A stretch of 5,133 nucleotides of DNA from CAYMRB01 sp964392615. Its GTDB lineage: Bacteria; Planctomycetota; UBA8108. Shown here in pieces: positions 1 through 5,133 of the stretch (position 1 is its first letter; each line of letters starts with the position of its first letter). The stretch lies in assembly GCA_964392615.1 (NCBI GenBank), contig CAYMRB010000581.1, forward strand, positions 1 through 5,133, written 5' to 3'. Both the position numbers and the translations under genes were made by a program. The notes beneath the pieces were generated by a model, which worked only from the letters and a program-made list of their open reading frames with translations, did no database searches and had not been told where the DNA came from.

Positions 1-41
1 CGTCCCGGCGCTGTTCGCGGGATGCCGGGCTCGAATGGCGC

Positions 42-2603
42 GTGCTTTGTCGAGGAGGGATCTTCATCAGCTCCGACCGAGACACCATCCGGCCCACCAC
101 CCCGAAGGCCCACGTGCAATCCGAGACTCCGGGGCGCTCACCGCGAGAGCCGGCCGCGCACTGCGATAACCTCCGCCGCGTCGCGCTCTGGGGTGGCGGG
201 GCGACCATCCTTCTTGGCGCCTTGGGCATGCTTGGTTGGGTTCCCGACCTGCGCCCACTTGCCGGCCTGCGTCCGGGCTACGTCCCCATGGCGCCGAGCA
301 CGGCGGTCTTCTTCGGCCTCCTCGGATTCGCCCTGCTCGTGAGCGAGCGGCGATCCCGACGCTGGGTTGCCGTCAGCGGCAGCATCGCTGTGTTGACCGC
401 GGTGTTCGGCCTGCTGGAGGTGTTCGGACACTTCACCGGGCTCGACCTGAACCTCGAAAACCGACTGGTTCCGATCGCGGAGAAGCTCGGGTCGATCCCA
501 CTCGCCCGCATGTCGCCGCTCACCGGCGCCACGTTCTTTCTCGGTGCGTGTTCCATGTTCTTGCTCCGGGTCCGCCGGGCTGCCCATCGTGGCGCCGGCG
601 ATGCTGCAGGTGGCCTCGCCGGCGTGGTGGTGTTGGTCAGCTTCACCGTCTTGCTGGGATACGCATACGGCACGCCGCTCCTGTACGACGGTACGACCAT
701 TCCCATGGCTGCTACGACGGCGATGGGCTTTCTGTCGTTGGGCATCGGCCTCATCGCGACGGCAGGCAAGGGGCTCCTACCGCTTCGCCCGATGGCGGGG
801 TCGACGACGAAGGCCCGTCTACTGAGGACCTTCGTGCCACTGACGGTGTGCGTGGTGCTCTTGCAGGACGCTTTAGGGCTCCTGCCCCGCGGCTTGATCA
901 GCACCAACGAAGCGCTGGAGTCGGCCTCACTCGCCATTCTCTTCGCGTCGATTGCGGGCTGGCTCGTCTCGCAAGCCGCACGGTCTCTCGGCTCGAACAT
1001 GGATCGGGTAGAGTCGCGACTGCGGCGTAGCGAGGAGAATTACAGGACCCTGTTCGAATCGTCGAGGGACGCCATCCTGATCGTCTCCCCGCAGGGCAAC
1101 AACCTGGCCAGCAACGCAGCAGGGCTCGAGCTATTCGGGTGTCGTGACGAGCCAGAGCTCAATGCCCGTACGCTGTCGGAACTCTCGCCGGTCGTCCAGC
1201 CGGACGGTGCCGACTCGGCCACGGCGATGGCGCGCGAGATCGCAGCCACCGTGAGCGAAGGATCAGGGGCTTTCGAATGGGTCTTCCGCCGCGCGGACGG
1301 CAGTGAAATCGTGACCAGTGTGTCGCTCACGCGAATGGACTGGCAGAGCCGCGAGGTACTGCTGGCCACGATCCGGGACGTCACCGCGCACAGACAGCTC
1401 GAGGACCAGTTGCGGCAGTCGCAGAAGATGGAGGCCATCGGCCAGCTCGCCGGCGGCATCGCTCACGACTTCAACAATCTGCTGGTGGGGATCCTCGGCT
1501 ACGCCAATCTGGCCAAGGCGGAGGCCGAACGCGGCAGTCAACTTCACAAGGCGCTCGACACCATCGAGCGCGCCGCGGAACGCGCTGCGGAGCTTACCGC
1601 GCAACTGCTGGGATTCGCGCGCAGGGGGAAGTTCCAGGAGGTCCCCGTGTGCGTAAACGACCTCATCCAGGTCGTCACGACGCTGCTCGAACGGACCGTG
1701 GACAAGAACATCTCGATCGTCGTGGAGACGTCGACCGGGCTTCCGAGGGTCATGGGCGATCCCGTCCAGCTCGAGCAGGTGTTTCTCAATCTGGGGGTCA
1801 ATGCGCGGGACGCTATGCCTGACGGTGGCGTGCTGTCACTTCACACGCGGGACGTCGAGCTCGACGAGAAAGCGTGCGTCACCCGCGAGGATGCCGTACC
1901 CGGTCGCTACGTGGTGATCGATGTCTCGGACTCCGGTTGCGGAATCCCGCTCGCCATTCGCGACCAGATCTTCGAGCCTTTCTACACGACCAAGGAGCAG
2001 GGCCGTGGGACGGGAATGGGACTGGCCATGGTCTACGGCACCGTACGTAACCACGGCGGCTTCACGAGCGTGATCAGCCGAGAAGGAGAGGGAAGCACCT
2101 TCCGTGTCCATTTGCCGGTGGCACCTGCAGCGGCTCCGACCGGACAGCCGGATGCCGTCCAGGCGAGCCTCACGAACGGTCCTCCGAGCGGATCGGGCCG
2201 AGTGCTCGTCGTGGATGACGAGAAGATCGTCTGCGATCTCGTCGTCTCCATGCTCGCGAGGCTCGGCTACGAAGCGCGTGCCGCTGTCGGCGGCGCCGAC
2301 GCCGTGGAGGTGTTTCGCCAGGCAGGTGCAAGATTCGACCTGGTGGTCATCGACATGGTCATGCCGGGCATGGATGGCTACGATTGCTTCAGGGAGCTCA
2401 AGCGGATCGATCCCGACGTCAGGGCGGTGCTGTCCAGCGGCTATGGCCCGAACGGCCGGGCCCAGACGATCCTGGATCAGGGCATGGTCGGGTTCGTTCA
2501 GAAGCCGTATTGCCTCGCCGATCTTGCCACCGCTGTAGCTGCCGCACTCGGAACGGCCGCACCAACGCGCACGTCCGGCGAAGATTCGTCACGGCAAGCC
2601 TGA
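42..2603 (+). CDS. Membrane-bound hybrid sensor histidine kinase (8 TM - PAS - HisKA - HATPase - receiver)
   Basis: An 853-residue hybrid two-component kinase that autophosphorylates on a histidine and can pass the phosphate to its own receiver. Residues ~47-311 hold about eight hydrophobic segments (roughly 47-66, 83-101, 109-129, 158-176, 188-208, 222-242, 259-280, 292-311), so the sensory part sits in the inner membrane. A PAS domain follows (~334-452; YRTLFESS at its start, TIRDVT at its end). HisKA is at ~459-525 with the phosphoacceptor H475 in GGIAHDFNNLL. The HATPase has an N-box N587-ARDAM, G1 DSGCG (630-634), F-box FEPFY (644-648) and G2 GTGMGL (656-661). The receiver (~722-842) has acidic D725/D726, phosphoacceptor D771, S798 and K821-P. 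All catalytic residues look intact. No output domain or partner regulator is nearby, so signal and target are unknown. The start is uncertain: GTG 42 is the longest, GTG 114 has GAAGG five bases upstream (829 aa), and a stronger Shine-Dalgarno precedes an ATC at 66. Function is well supported, start is not. Confidence 0.93.
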   Translation: MLCRGGIFISSDRDTIRPTTPKAHVQSETPGRSPREPAAHCDNLRRVALWGGGATILLGALGMLGWVPDLRPLAGLRPGYVPMAPSTAVFFGLLGFALLVSERRSRRWVAVSGSIAVLTAVFGLLEVFGHFTGLDLNLENRLVPIAEKLGSIPLARMSPLTGATFFLGACSMFLLRVRRAAHRGAGDAAGGLAGVVVLVSFTVLLGYAYGTPLLYDGTTIPMAATTAMGFLSLGIGLIATAGKGLLPLRPMAGSTTKARLLRTFVPLTVCVVLLQDALGLLPRGLISTNEALESASLAILFASIAGWLVSQAARSLGSNMDRVESRLRRSEENYRTLFESSRDAILIVSPQGNNLASNAAGLELFGCRDEPELNARTLSELSPVVQPDGADSATAMAREIAATVSEGSGAFEWVFRRADGSEIVTSVSLTRMDWQSREVLLATIRDVTAHRQLEDQLRQSQKMEAIGQLAGGIAHDFNNLLVGILGYANLAKAEAERGSQLHKALDTIERAAERAAELTAQLLGFARRGKFQEVPVCVNDLIQVVTTLLERTVDKNISIVVETSTGLPRVMGDPVQLEQVFLNLGVNARDAMPDGGVLSLHTRDVELDEKACVTREDAVPGRYVVIDVSDSGCGIPLAIRDQIFEPFYTTKEQGRGTGMGLAMVYGTVRNHGGFTSVISREGEGSTFRVHLPVAPAAAPTGQPDAVQASLTNGPPSGSGRVLVVDDEKIVCDLVVSMLARLGYEARAAVGGADAVEVFRQAGARFDLVVIDMVMPGMDGYDCFRELKRIDPDVRAVLSSGYGPNGRAQTILDQGMVGFVQKPYCLADLATAVAAALGTAAPTRTSGEDSSRQA
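52..60 (+). promoter_or_regulatory. Shine-Dalgarno-like GAGGAGGGA near the kinase start
   Basis: GAGGAGGGA is the best ribosome-binding-like sequence at the 5' end of the kinase gene. It lies inside the reading frame if GTG 42 is the start, and no ATG, GTG or TTG follows it at a normal distance in that frame. The only in-frame codon at good spacing is ATC 66-68, seven bases after GGAGG. Either ATC is a rare non-canonical start, the base differs in related strains, or the match is accidental. A weaker GAAGG (104-108) serves the alternative GTG 114. Confidence 0.3.
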
Positions 2604-2613
2604 GCGTTGCGGC

Positions 2614-2649
2614 CCACGGTCATGACCCATCGAATTCGACGTACCGTGG
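2614..2649 (+). terminator. Inverted repeat just after the kinase gene, possible weak terminator
   Basis: CCACGGT (2614-2620) and ACCGTGG (2643-2649) are exact reverse complements separated by 22 bases, starting 11 bases after the kinase stop codon. The loop contains the 8-base palindrome CGAATTCG (2631-2638). There is no T-run after the second arm, so it is not a classical intrinsic terminator. It could be a weak terminator, an mRNA-stabilising hairpin or a protein-binding site. The remainder of the gap to 2848 holds only a poor sigma-70-like match (CTGGCA 2773-2778, 18 bases, AATACT 2797-2802) that might drive the next gene. Confidence 0.25.
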
Positions 2650-2848
2650 AACGACGAGATCGCCGCCTGGAAGGGGCTCCTCGAGCGGGCCGAACGCCGG
2701 GACCGCAGCGTGACACGCGGGCCGCCTCGCGCTGCGAGCTCCAGCCACCGTCACGCGAATCCGAAAGGCGTGCTGGCACACGACCACGCCGTGGGCAATA
2801 CTCGTGCCGCTGACCTCGTCATGCTGAGCTGTCCGTGTTGATCTCCGC

Positions 2849-3328
2849 GTGAAAGAGAACGATCACGAGCCATCGCCTCCGTCGGCGTGCGCGTCGAGCA
2901 TGGACGCTGAGGCCGACCCCGTCGACTCGCCGGCTGCTCGAGTGCGCCCGCGGTGGCTGCGCTGGCTGATGCTGGCGGCAGGGGTCGCTTCCTTGGCGCT
3001 CGCCGCCCTGGGTGTCGTCCTGCCGCTTCTGCCAACCACGCCACTCGTGCTCCTGGCCGCGTTCTTGTTCGTGCGCAGCTCGGAGAGCGCACACCGGTGG
3101 TTGCTGCGCCAGCGCGTGTTCGGACAGATTGTCCGGGAGTGGCAGCAGAAGCGGCGCATTCCGGCGCGCGCGAAGTGGACCGCCATCGCCCTCGTCTTCG
3201 TCGCGATCACGCTCAGCCTGCTCGTCCTGCCGAGTTCGCTCTGTGGCGATCTTACGCTGTTCGTCGTCGGATCAGCGCTGACGATCTTCCTCGCCCGGCT
3301 GCCGACGAGTCCGCGTACGACGAACTGA
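2849..3328 (+). CDS. DUF454 / YbaN-family inner-membrane protein
   Basis: A 159-residue small membrane protein that matches the DUF454 (YbaN) family, whose biochemical function is not established. The family signature is clear: GVVLPLLPTTP (55-65), a hydrophobic stretch ending FLFVRSSESAHRWLL (72-86), then RVFGQIVREWQQKRRIPARAK (89-109). Hydrophobic segments lie at ~37-60, ~64-76 and ~110-148, the last probably two helices split near PSSLCGD (128-134). The first ~34 residues are a hydrophilic, Pro/Ser/Ala-rich extension. From memory, E. coli YbaN is about 125 residues, so this copy is longer. The start is GTG 2849, and neither it nor the in-frame ATG 2900 (142 aa) has a good Shine-Dalgarno. 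ATG 2900 would remove half of the extension and is a reasonable alternative. Gaps of 245 and 155 bases to the neighbours argue for its own transcript. Family call firm, role unknown. Confidence 0.88.
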   Translation: MKENDHEPSPPSACASSMDAEADPVDSPAARVRPRWLRWLMLAAGVASLALAALGVVLPLLPTTPLVLLAAFLFVRSSESAHRWLLRQRVFGQIVREWQQKRRIPARAKWTAIALVFVAITLSLLVLPSSLCGDLTLFVVGSALTIFLARLPTSPRTTN

Positions 3329-3380
3329 AGTGGGGACCGAAGCAACGAAGTCCAGGCGACGCGGAGACTCGTTCGCAGCC

Positions 3381-3408
3381 GGAGGCTCGTGGCTCGCTCT
3401 GCGCCTCC
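3381..3408 (+). other. Hairpin between the DUF454 and sigma factor genes
   Basis: GGAGGC (3381-3386) pairs with GCCTCC (3403-3408) across a 16-base loop. After one T/C mismatch a further C-G pair and a G-T wobble can form. It starts 52 bases after the DUF454 stop and ends just before the promoter candidate of the sigma gene. No T-run follows. It could end the DUF454 transcript weakly or be a regulator site upstream of the promoter. In sequence this GC-rich, a six-base stem can also occur by chance. Confidence 0.25.
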
Positions 3409-3414
3409 TCGCAT

Positions 3415-3442
3415 TTGCAGCGACGCGGTCGCGCCCTATGCT
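3415..3442 (+). promoter_or_regulatory. Candidate sigma-70-type promoter for the ECF sigma gene
   Basis: TTGCAG (3415-3420) and TATGCT (3437-3442) resemble the -35 and -10 elements at 16-base spacing. Transcription would begin near 3449-3450, giving a leader of about 35 bases that contains the GGAGG at 3460-3464. The position fits the sigma gene and the block is AT-richer than its surroundings, but the match is only moderate (TATGCT 4 of 6). I see no clear ECF-type GAAC/GTC autoregulatory promoter. Confidence 0.4.
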
Positions 3443-3459
3443 ACCGATTCGAGAGGAAC

Positions 3460-3479
3460 GGAGGTGCAACACCATGTGA
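3460..3479 (+). promoter_or_regulatory. Shine-Dalgarno followed by a start-stop codon pair (ATG TGA)
   Basis: GGAGG (3460-3464) is a strong ribosome-binding sequence and is followed nine bases later by ATG 3474-3476, but the next codon is TGA 3477-3479. The sigma factor reading frame is entered at ATG 3484, five bases after that stop and 19 bases from GGAGG, which is too far for direct use. As written, ribosomes would initiate, stop at once and could re-initiate at ATG 3484. Removing a single T would give ATG GAA GAG ATG in the sigma frame, so a one-base insertion or sequence error is the rival explanation. Confidence 0.5.
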
Positions 3480-3483
3480 AGAG

Positions 3484-4173
3484 ATGCACGACCTTCCGAC
3501 CGGGTCCGACGGTCTCGCCCGCGACCCAGCGCACGCTCCCGCCCACGGCCCTTCGGCCGCCCACCCCACCCGACCCGACTCGCCCGCCGCCCTCGACGGC
3601 CGCCGCGGCCCCGAGCTCGACGCTCTCCTGAAGGGCGTGGAGGGGCCGATCCTCGCGTACATACGAGAGCTCGCGCCCGCCGCTCTACTGCGTCGTGTGG
3701 ACGCGCAGGACATCGCCCAGGAGGCGGCCCTGCTCGCACACCGAGCACGCGCTCGATTCGCCGGCCAGACCGCGGCCGAGTTCTTCCTCTGGTTTCGCCA
3801 CGTCTGCCGTCTGACGATTCGTGACCTCACGCGCCGCGAGATGCGGCAGAAGCGGCGCCCGTCGCTGCCGATCGCGGGCCTCGACCCGGCCGGCGCCGAC
3901 GCGCTCCCCGACGCTTCGAACCGCGACTCGCAGCCGGAGAACCTCGCCAGCCGCAACGAGATGCGCGATCTCGTGCGAGCGGCGCTCGACGCTCTGGGTA
4001 GCGACGCGGACGCGCTGCGCGCGGTCTACTTCGAAAACCTGTCGGTCAGCGAGCTCGCCGACAAGCTGAACCTGTCCGCATCCGGGGCGAAGCGTCGCGT
4101 GCGACGGGAACTCGACCGGCTCCGCCACCGCCTGCGCGCCGACCACGGCTGCGATGCATCGTGGCTCGGCTGA
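3484..4173 (+). CDS. ECF-type RNA polymerase sigma-70 factor
   Basis: A 229-residue alternative sigma factor that would direct RNA polymerase to a dedicated promoter set. Sigma region 2 spans ~45-122: VDAQDIAQEA (72-81) is the typical region 2.2 motif, FAGQTAAEFFLWFRHVCR (92-109) covers region 2.3-2.4, and RREMRQKRR (117-125) closes it. After a linker (~126-157), region 4 spans ~158-217 with the helix-turn-helix in LSVSELADKLNLSASGAKRR (186-205). Region 3 is absent, as in ECF factors. Residues 1-44 form an unusual Pro/Ala/His-rich extension with no predicted fold. The frame is open far upstream (from 2953), but that overlaps the DUF454 gene and is out of frame with it, so ATG 3484 is the first sensible start. 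The true start could be ATG 3474 if one base is wrong. The style resembles planctomycete-type ECF factors (inference). No anti-sigma factor is visible nearby. The next gene encodes a probable exported protein that may be its partner or target. Confidence 0.88.
   Translation: MHDLPTGSDGLARDPAHAPAHGPSAAHPTRPDSPAALDGRRGPELDALLKGVEGPILAYIRELAPAALLRRVDAQDIAQEAALLAHRARARFAGQTAAEFFLWFRHVCRLTIRDLTRREMRQKRRPSLPIAGLDPAGADALPDASNRDSQPENLASRNEMRDLVRAALDALGSDADALRAVYFENLSVSELADKLNLSASGAKRRVRRELDRLRHRLRADHGCDASWLG
3560..3592 (-). other. G-quadruplex motif (C-tracts on + strand) in the 5' part of the sigma gene
   Basis: Six C-tracts of three or four (3560-3562, 3564-3567, 3569-3571, 3574-3576, 3583-3585, 3590-3592) are separated by loops of 1, 1, 2, 6 and 4 bases. 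On the - strand this satisfies the usual G3+N1-7 quadruplex pattern with tracts to spare. The motif lies in the template strand, about 75-110 bases into the sigma gene, in codons for the Pro-rich extension. A perfect five-base-pair hairpin with a CTTC loop (CGGCC 3546-3550, GGCCG 3555-3559) sits directly upstream. The pattern is certain, in vivo formation unknown. Confidence 0.5.
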
Positions 4174-4258
4174 CGATTTCGGGATTCCGGTGTCCCCCGC
4201 CGCCTCGATGACCATCTATTCATCGACCTCTGCCCCGCCCCACAGCCCTTCCGACACG

Positions 4259-5131
4259 ATGACCCGTTGCCTGCTCTCCACCGCCGTCCTCGTCGCTGCT
4301 CTCAGCGGTCCGCGCGTCGGCTGTAGAACGCATCCCGAGCCGCACAAGCGCGGCGCGACGACCGCGCGCACGATGGTGTCGCCCCGTAGCGAACGGCCGA
4401 TTCGCGCGAGGGATCGAGCGGGAGTGAAAGGGCGCTTGGCGATCGGAGGGTTGACGCGCAAACTCGAGCCGAGCCGTCGTCTCGACAGCGATCGACGCTT
4501 CGTGCACGAGGTTCTCGCCGCTCGCGTTCGCCTGTTCGCCCTGCGGCGGCTCGACGGCGACGGCGACGACGGGCTTGCCGATCGCATCCATCGACCGCTC
4601 GCGGCGGTCGCACACTGCCAGAGCGACGGCGAGTTCGTCGTCCGGTCGCTCGGCGTCTCGCCTTCGCCCGCGGGAGAGGAGTACGCGGCGCACGTGATCG
4701 TCGTCGAGTCCGGCGACGGTGTGCAGACGGTCTGGATCGCACGACGAGCGTTTCGTTGCCGACGCGGGTCCGTCACGGACCTCGGCGTGATCGCGCCGAC
4801 GCCGGGCCCACTCGTACGCGGAAGAGTGGTGTTCGTCACGGCGAAGAGCCGCGCGCCGCCGCGCCACGCGCCCGAATGGGTGATGCTCGACCTCACGACA
4901 CCTGGCGGTCTGCGCGAACGCGTGGAGATCCGCGCCGACATGCCGTTCGTCCTACGCGGTCTCGCTGCCCGATGGGATCTCGACGCGAAGATTGGACCGT
5001 CCGCTGTCGTCGCCACGACGACCGACGGCGAGACCATCCGCGAGGTGAGGCTCGAGGTCGTCCTCGAAGACGCCGCGCCGTCCGGCGCTCGACATGAACA
5101 CGGCCCGAGCCGGCCCCGCGCTCCACCCTGA
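4259..5131 (+). CDS. Probable exported protein with carboxypeptidase-regulatory-like beta-sandwich character
   Basis: A 290-residue protein from ATG 4259. I chose that start because it puts a signal-peptide-like sequence at the N-terminus: a short basic start, hydrophobic CLLSTAVLVAAL (4-15), then SGPRVGC. Cleavage could follow ALS (residue 16). The C22 context RVGC is a poor lipobox, so lipidation is doubtful. Two segments look like repeated beta-sandwich units of the carboxypeptidase regulatory type. The first is ~56-176, with VKGRLAIGG (56-64), ARVRLFAL (88-95), SDGEFVVRSLG (122-132) and DLGVI (174-178). The second begins at GPLVRGRVVFV (183-193) and ends near residue 270. An Asp-rich loop DGDGDDG (99-105) may bind calcium. 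No catalytic motif is seen. In-frame ATG 4208 (307 aa) and ATG 4154 (325 aa, overlapping the sigma gene by 20 bases) are alternatives, and none has a good Shine-Dalgarno. The 85-base gap after the sigma gene suggests co-transcription. The gene is likely real, its fold is tentative and its function unknown. Confidence 0.68.
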   Translation: MTRCLLSTAVLVAALSGPRVGCRTHPEPHKRGATTARTMVSPRSERPIRARDRAGVKGRLAIGGLTRKLEPSRRLDSDRRFVHEVLAARVRLFALRRLDGDGDDGLADRIHRPLAAVAHCQSDGEFVVRSLGVSPSPAGEEYAAHVIVVESGDGVQTVWIARRAFRCRRGSVTDLGVIAPTPGPLVRGRVVFVTAKSRAPPRHAPEWVMLDLTTPGGLRERVEIRADMPFVLRGLAARWDLDAKIGPSAVVATTTDGETIREVRLEVVLEDAAPSGARHEHGPSRPRAPP

Positions 5132-5133
5132 CC

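Noticed and set aside
278..1000. 240-residue open frame on the - strand opposite the kinase membrane region
   Set aside because: Shadow of a clear coding region with no family resemblance and no ribosome-binding site noticed.
2607..2813. 68-residue + strand frame in the kinase-DUF454 gap
   Set aside because: Very Arg-rich composition typical of a wrong frame in GC-rich DNA, no ribosome-binding site and no recognisable motif.
3438..3479. Thirteen-codon frame ATG 3438 to TGA 3477-3479 as a leader peptide for the sigma gene
   Set aside because: Its start lies within the candidate -10 element, so it would not be in the transcript, and it has no Shine-Dalgarno. The ATG-TGA at 3474 explains the same stop better.
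2953..3483. Long open frame upstream of the sigma factor in the same frame, extending the protein to 406 residues
   Set aside because: It overlaps the well-supported DUF454 gene in another frame and lacks recognisable domain content. GC-rich DNA leaves alternate frames open. Region 2 of the sigma factor begins well after 3484.
4259..4324. Lipoprotein call for the last gene based on C22
   Set aside because: The residues before the cysteine are RVG, and Arg at -3 does not fit the lipobox. A plain Sec signal peptide is at least as likely, so lipidation was not asserted.
4216..5037. 273-residue open frame on the - strand opposite the exported protein
   Set aside because: Its translation is Arg/Ser/Thr-rich with no domain pattern, typical of an antisense shadow. 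The + strand frame has signal-peptide and beta-strand patterns.

Overview
The window is a GC-rich bacterial segment with four co-directional genes on the + strand and no convincing gene on the other strand. Codon third positions are mostly G or C in all four. The gene content points to an environmental bacterium with large sensory capacity. The candidates I favour are Planctomycetota or a deltaproteobacterial/Myxococcota-like lineage, because of the style of the ECF sigma factor and the secreted protein beside it. That placement is an inference, not a demonstrated assignment. I see no tRNA, rRNA, CRISPR array, insertion sequence or attachment site.

Layout: (1) 42-2603, a large membrane-bound hybrid histidine kinase with about eight transmembrane helices, PAS, HisKA, HATPase and a C-terminal receiver. 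(2) 2604-2848, a 245-base gap holding an inverted repeat, a weak promoter-like match and a short coding-like stretch without a start. (3) 2849-3328, a small inner-membrane protein of the DUF454/YbaN family. (4) 3329-3483, a 155-base gap with a hairpin, a sigma-70-like promoter candidate and a good Shine-Dalgarno placed before an ATG that is immediately followed by TGA. (5) 3484-4173, an ECF-type sigma factor with a proline/alanine-rich N-terminal extension. The start of this region also carries a C-tract cluster that is a G-quadruplex motif on the opposite strand. (6) 4259-5131, a probable exported protein with beta-sandwich (carboxypeptidase-regulatory-like) character. It ends two bases before the window does.

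How they may work together: the kinase looks like an orphan hybrid sensor, since no separate response regulator or output protein is present. The DUF454 protein has no evident link to its neighbours. The sigma factor and the exported protein form the most plausible functional pair (same strand, 85-base gap or slight overlap), but no anti-sigma factor is recognisable in the window. The features most worth checking are the translation start of the sigma gene, where one extra base separates a well-placed ATG from the reading frame, and the start of the kinase. Nothing here amounts to a clearly new system.
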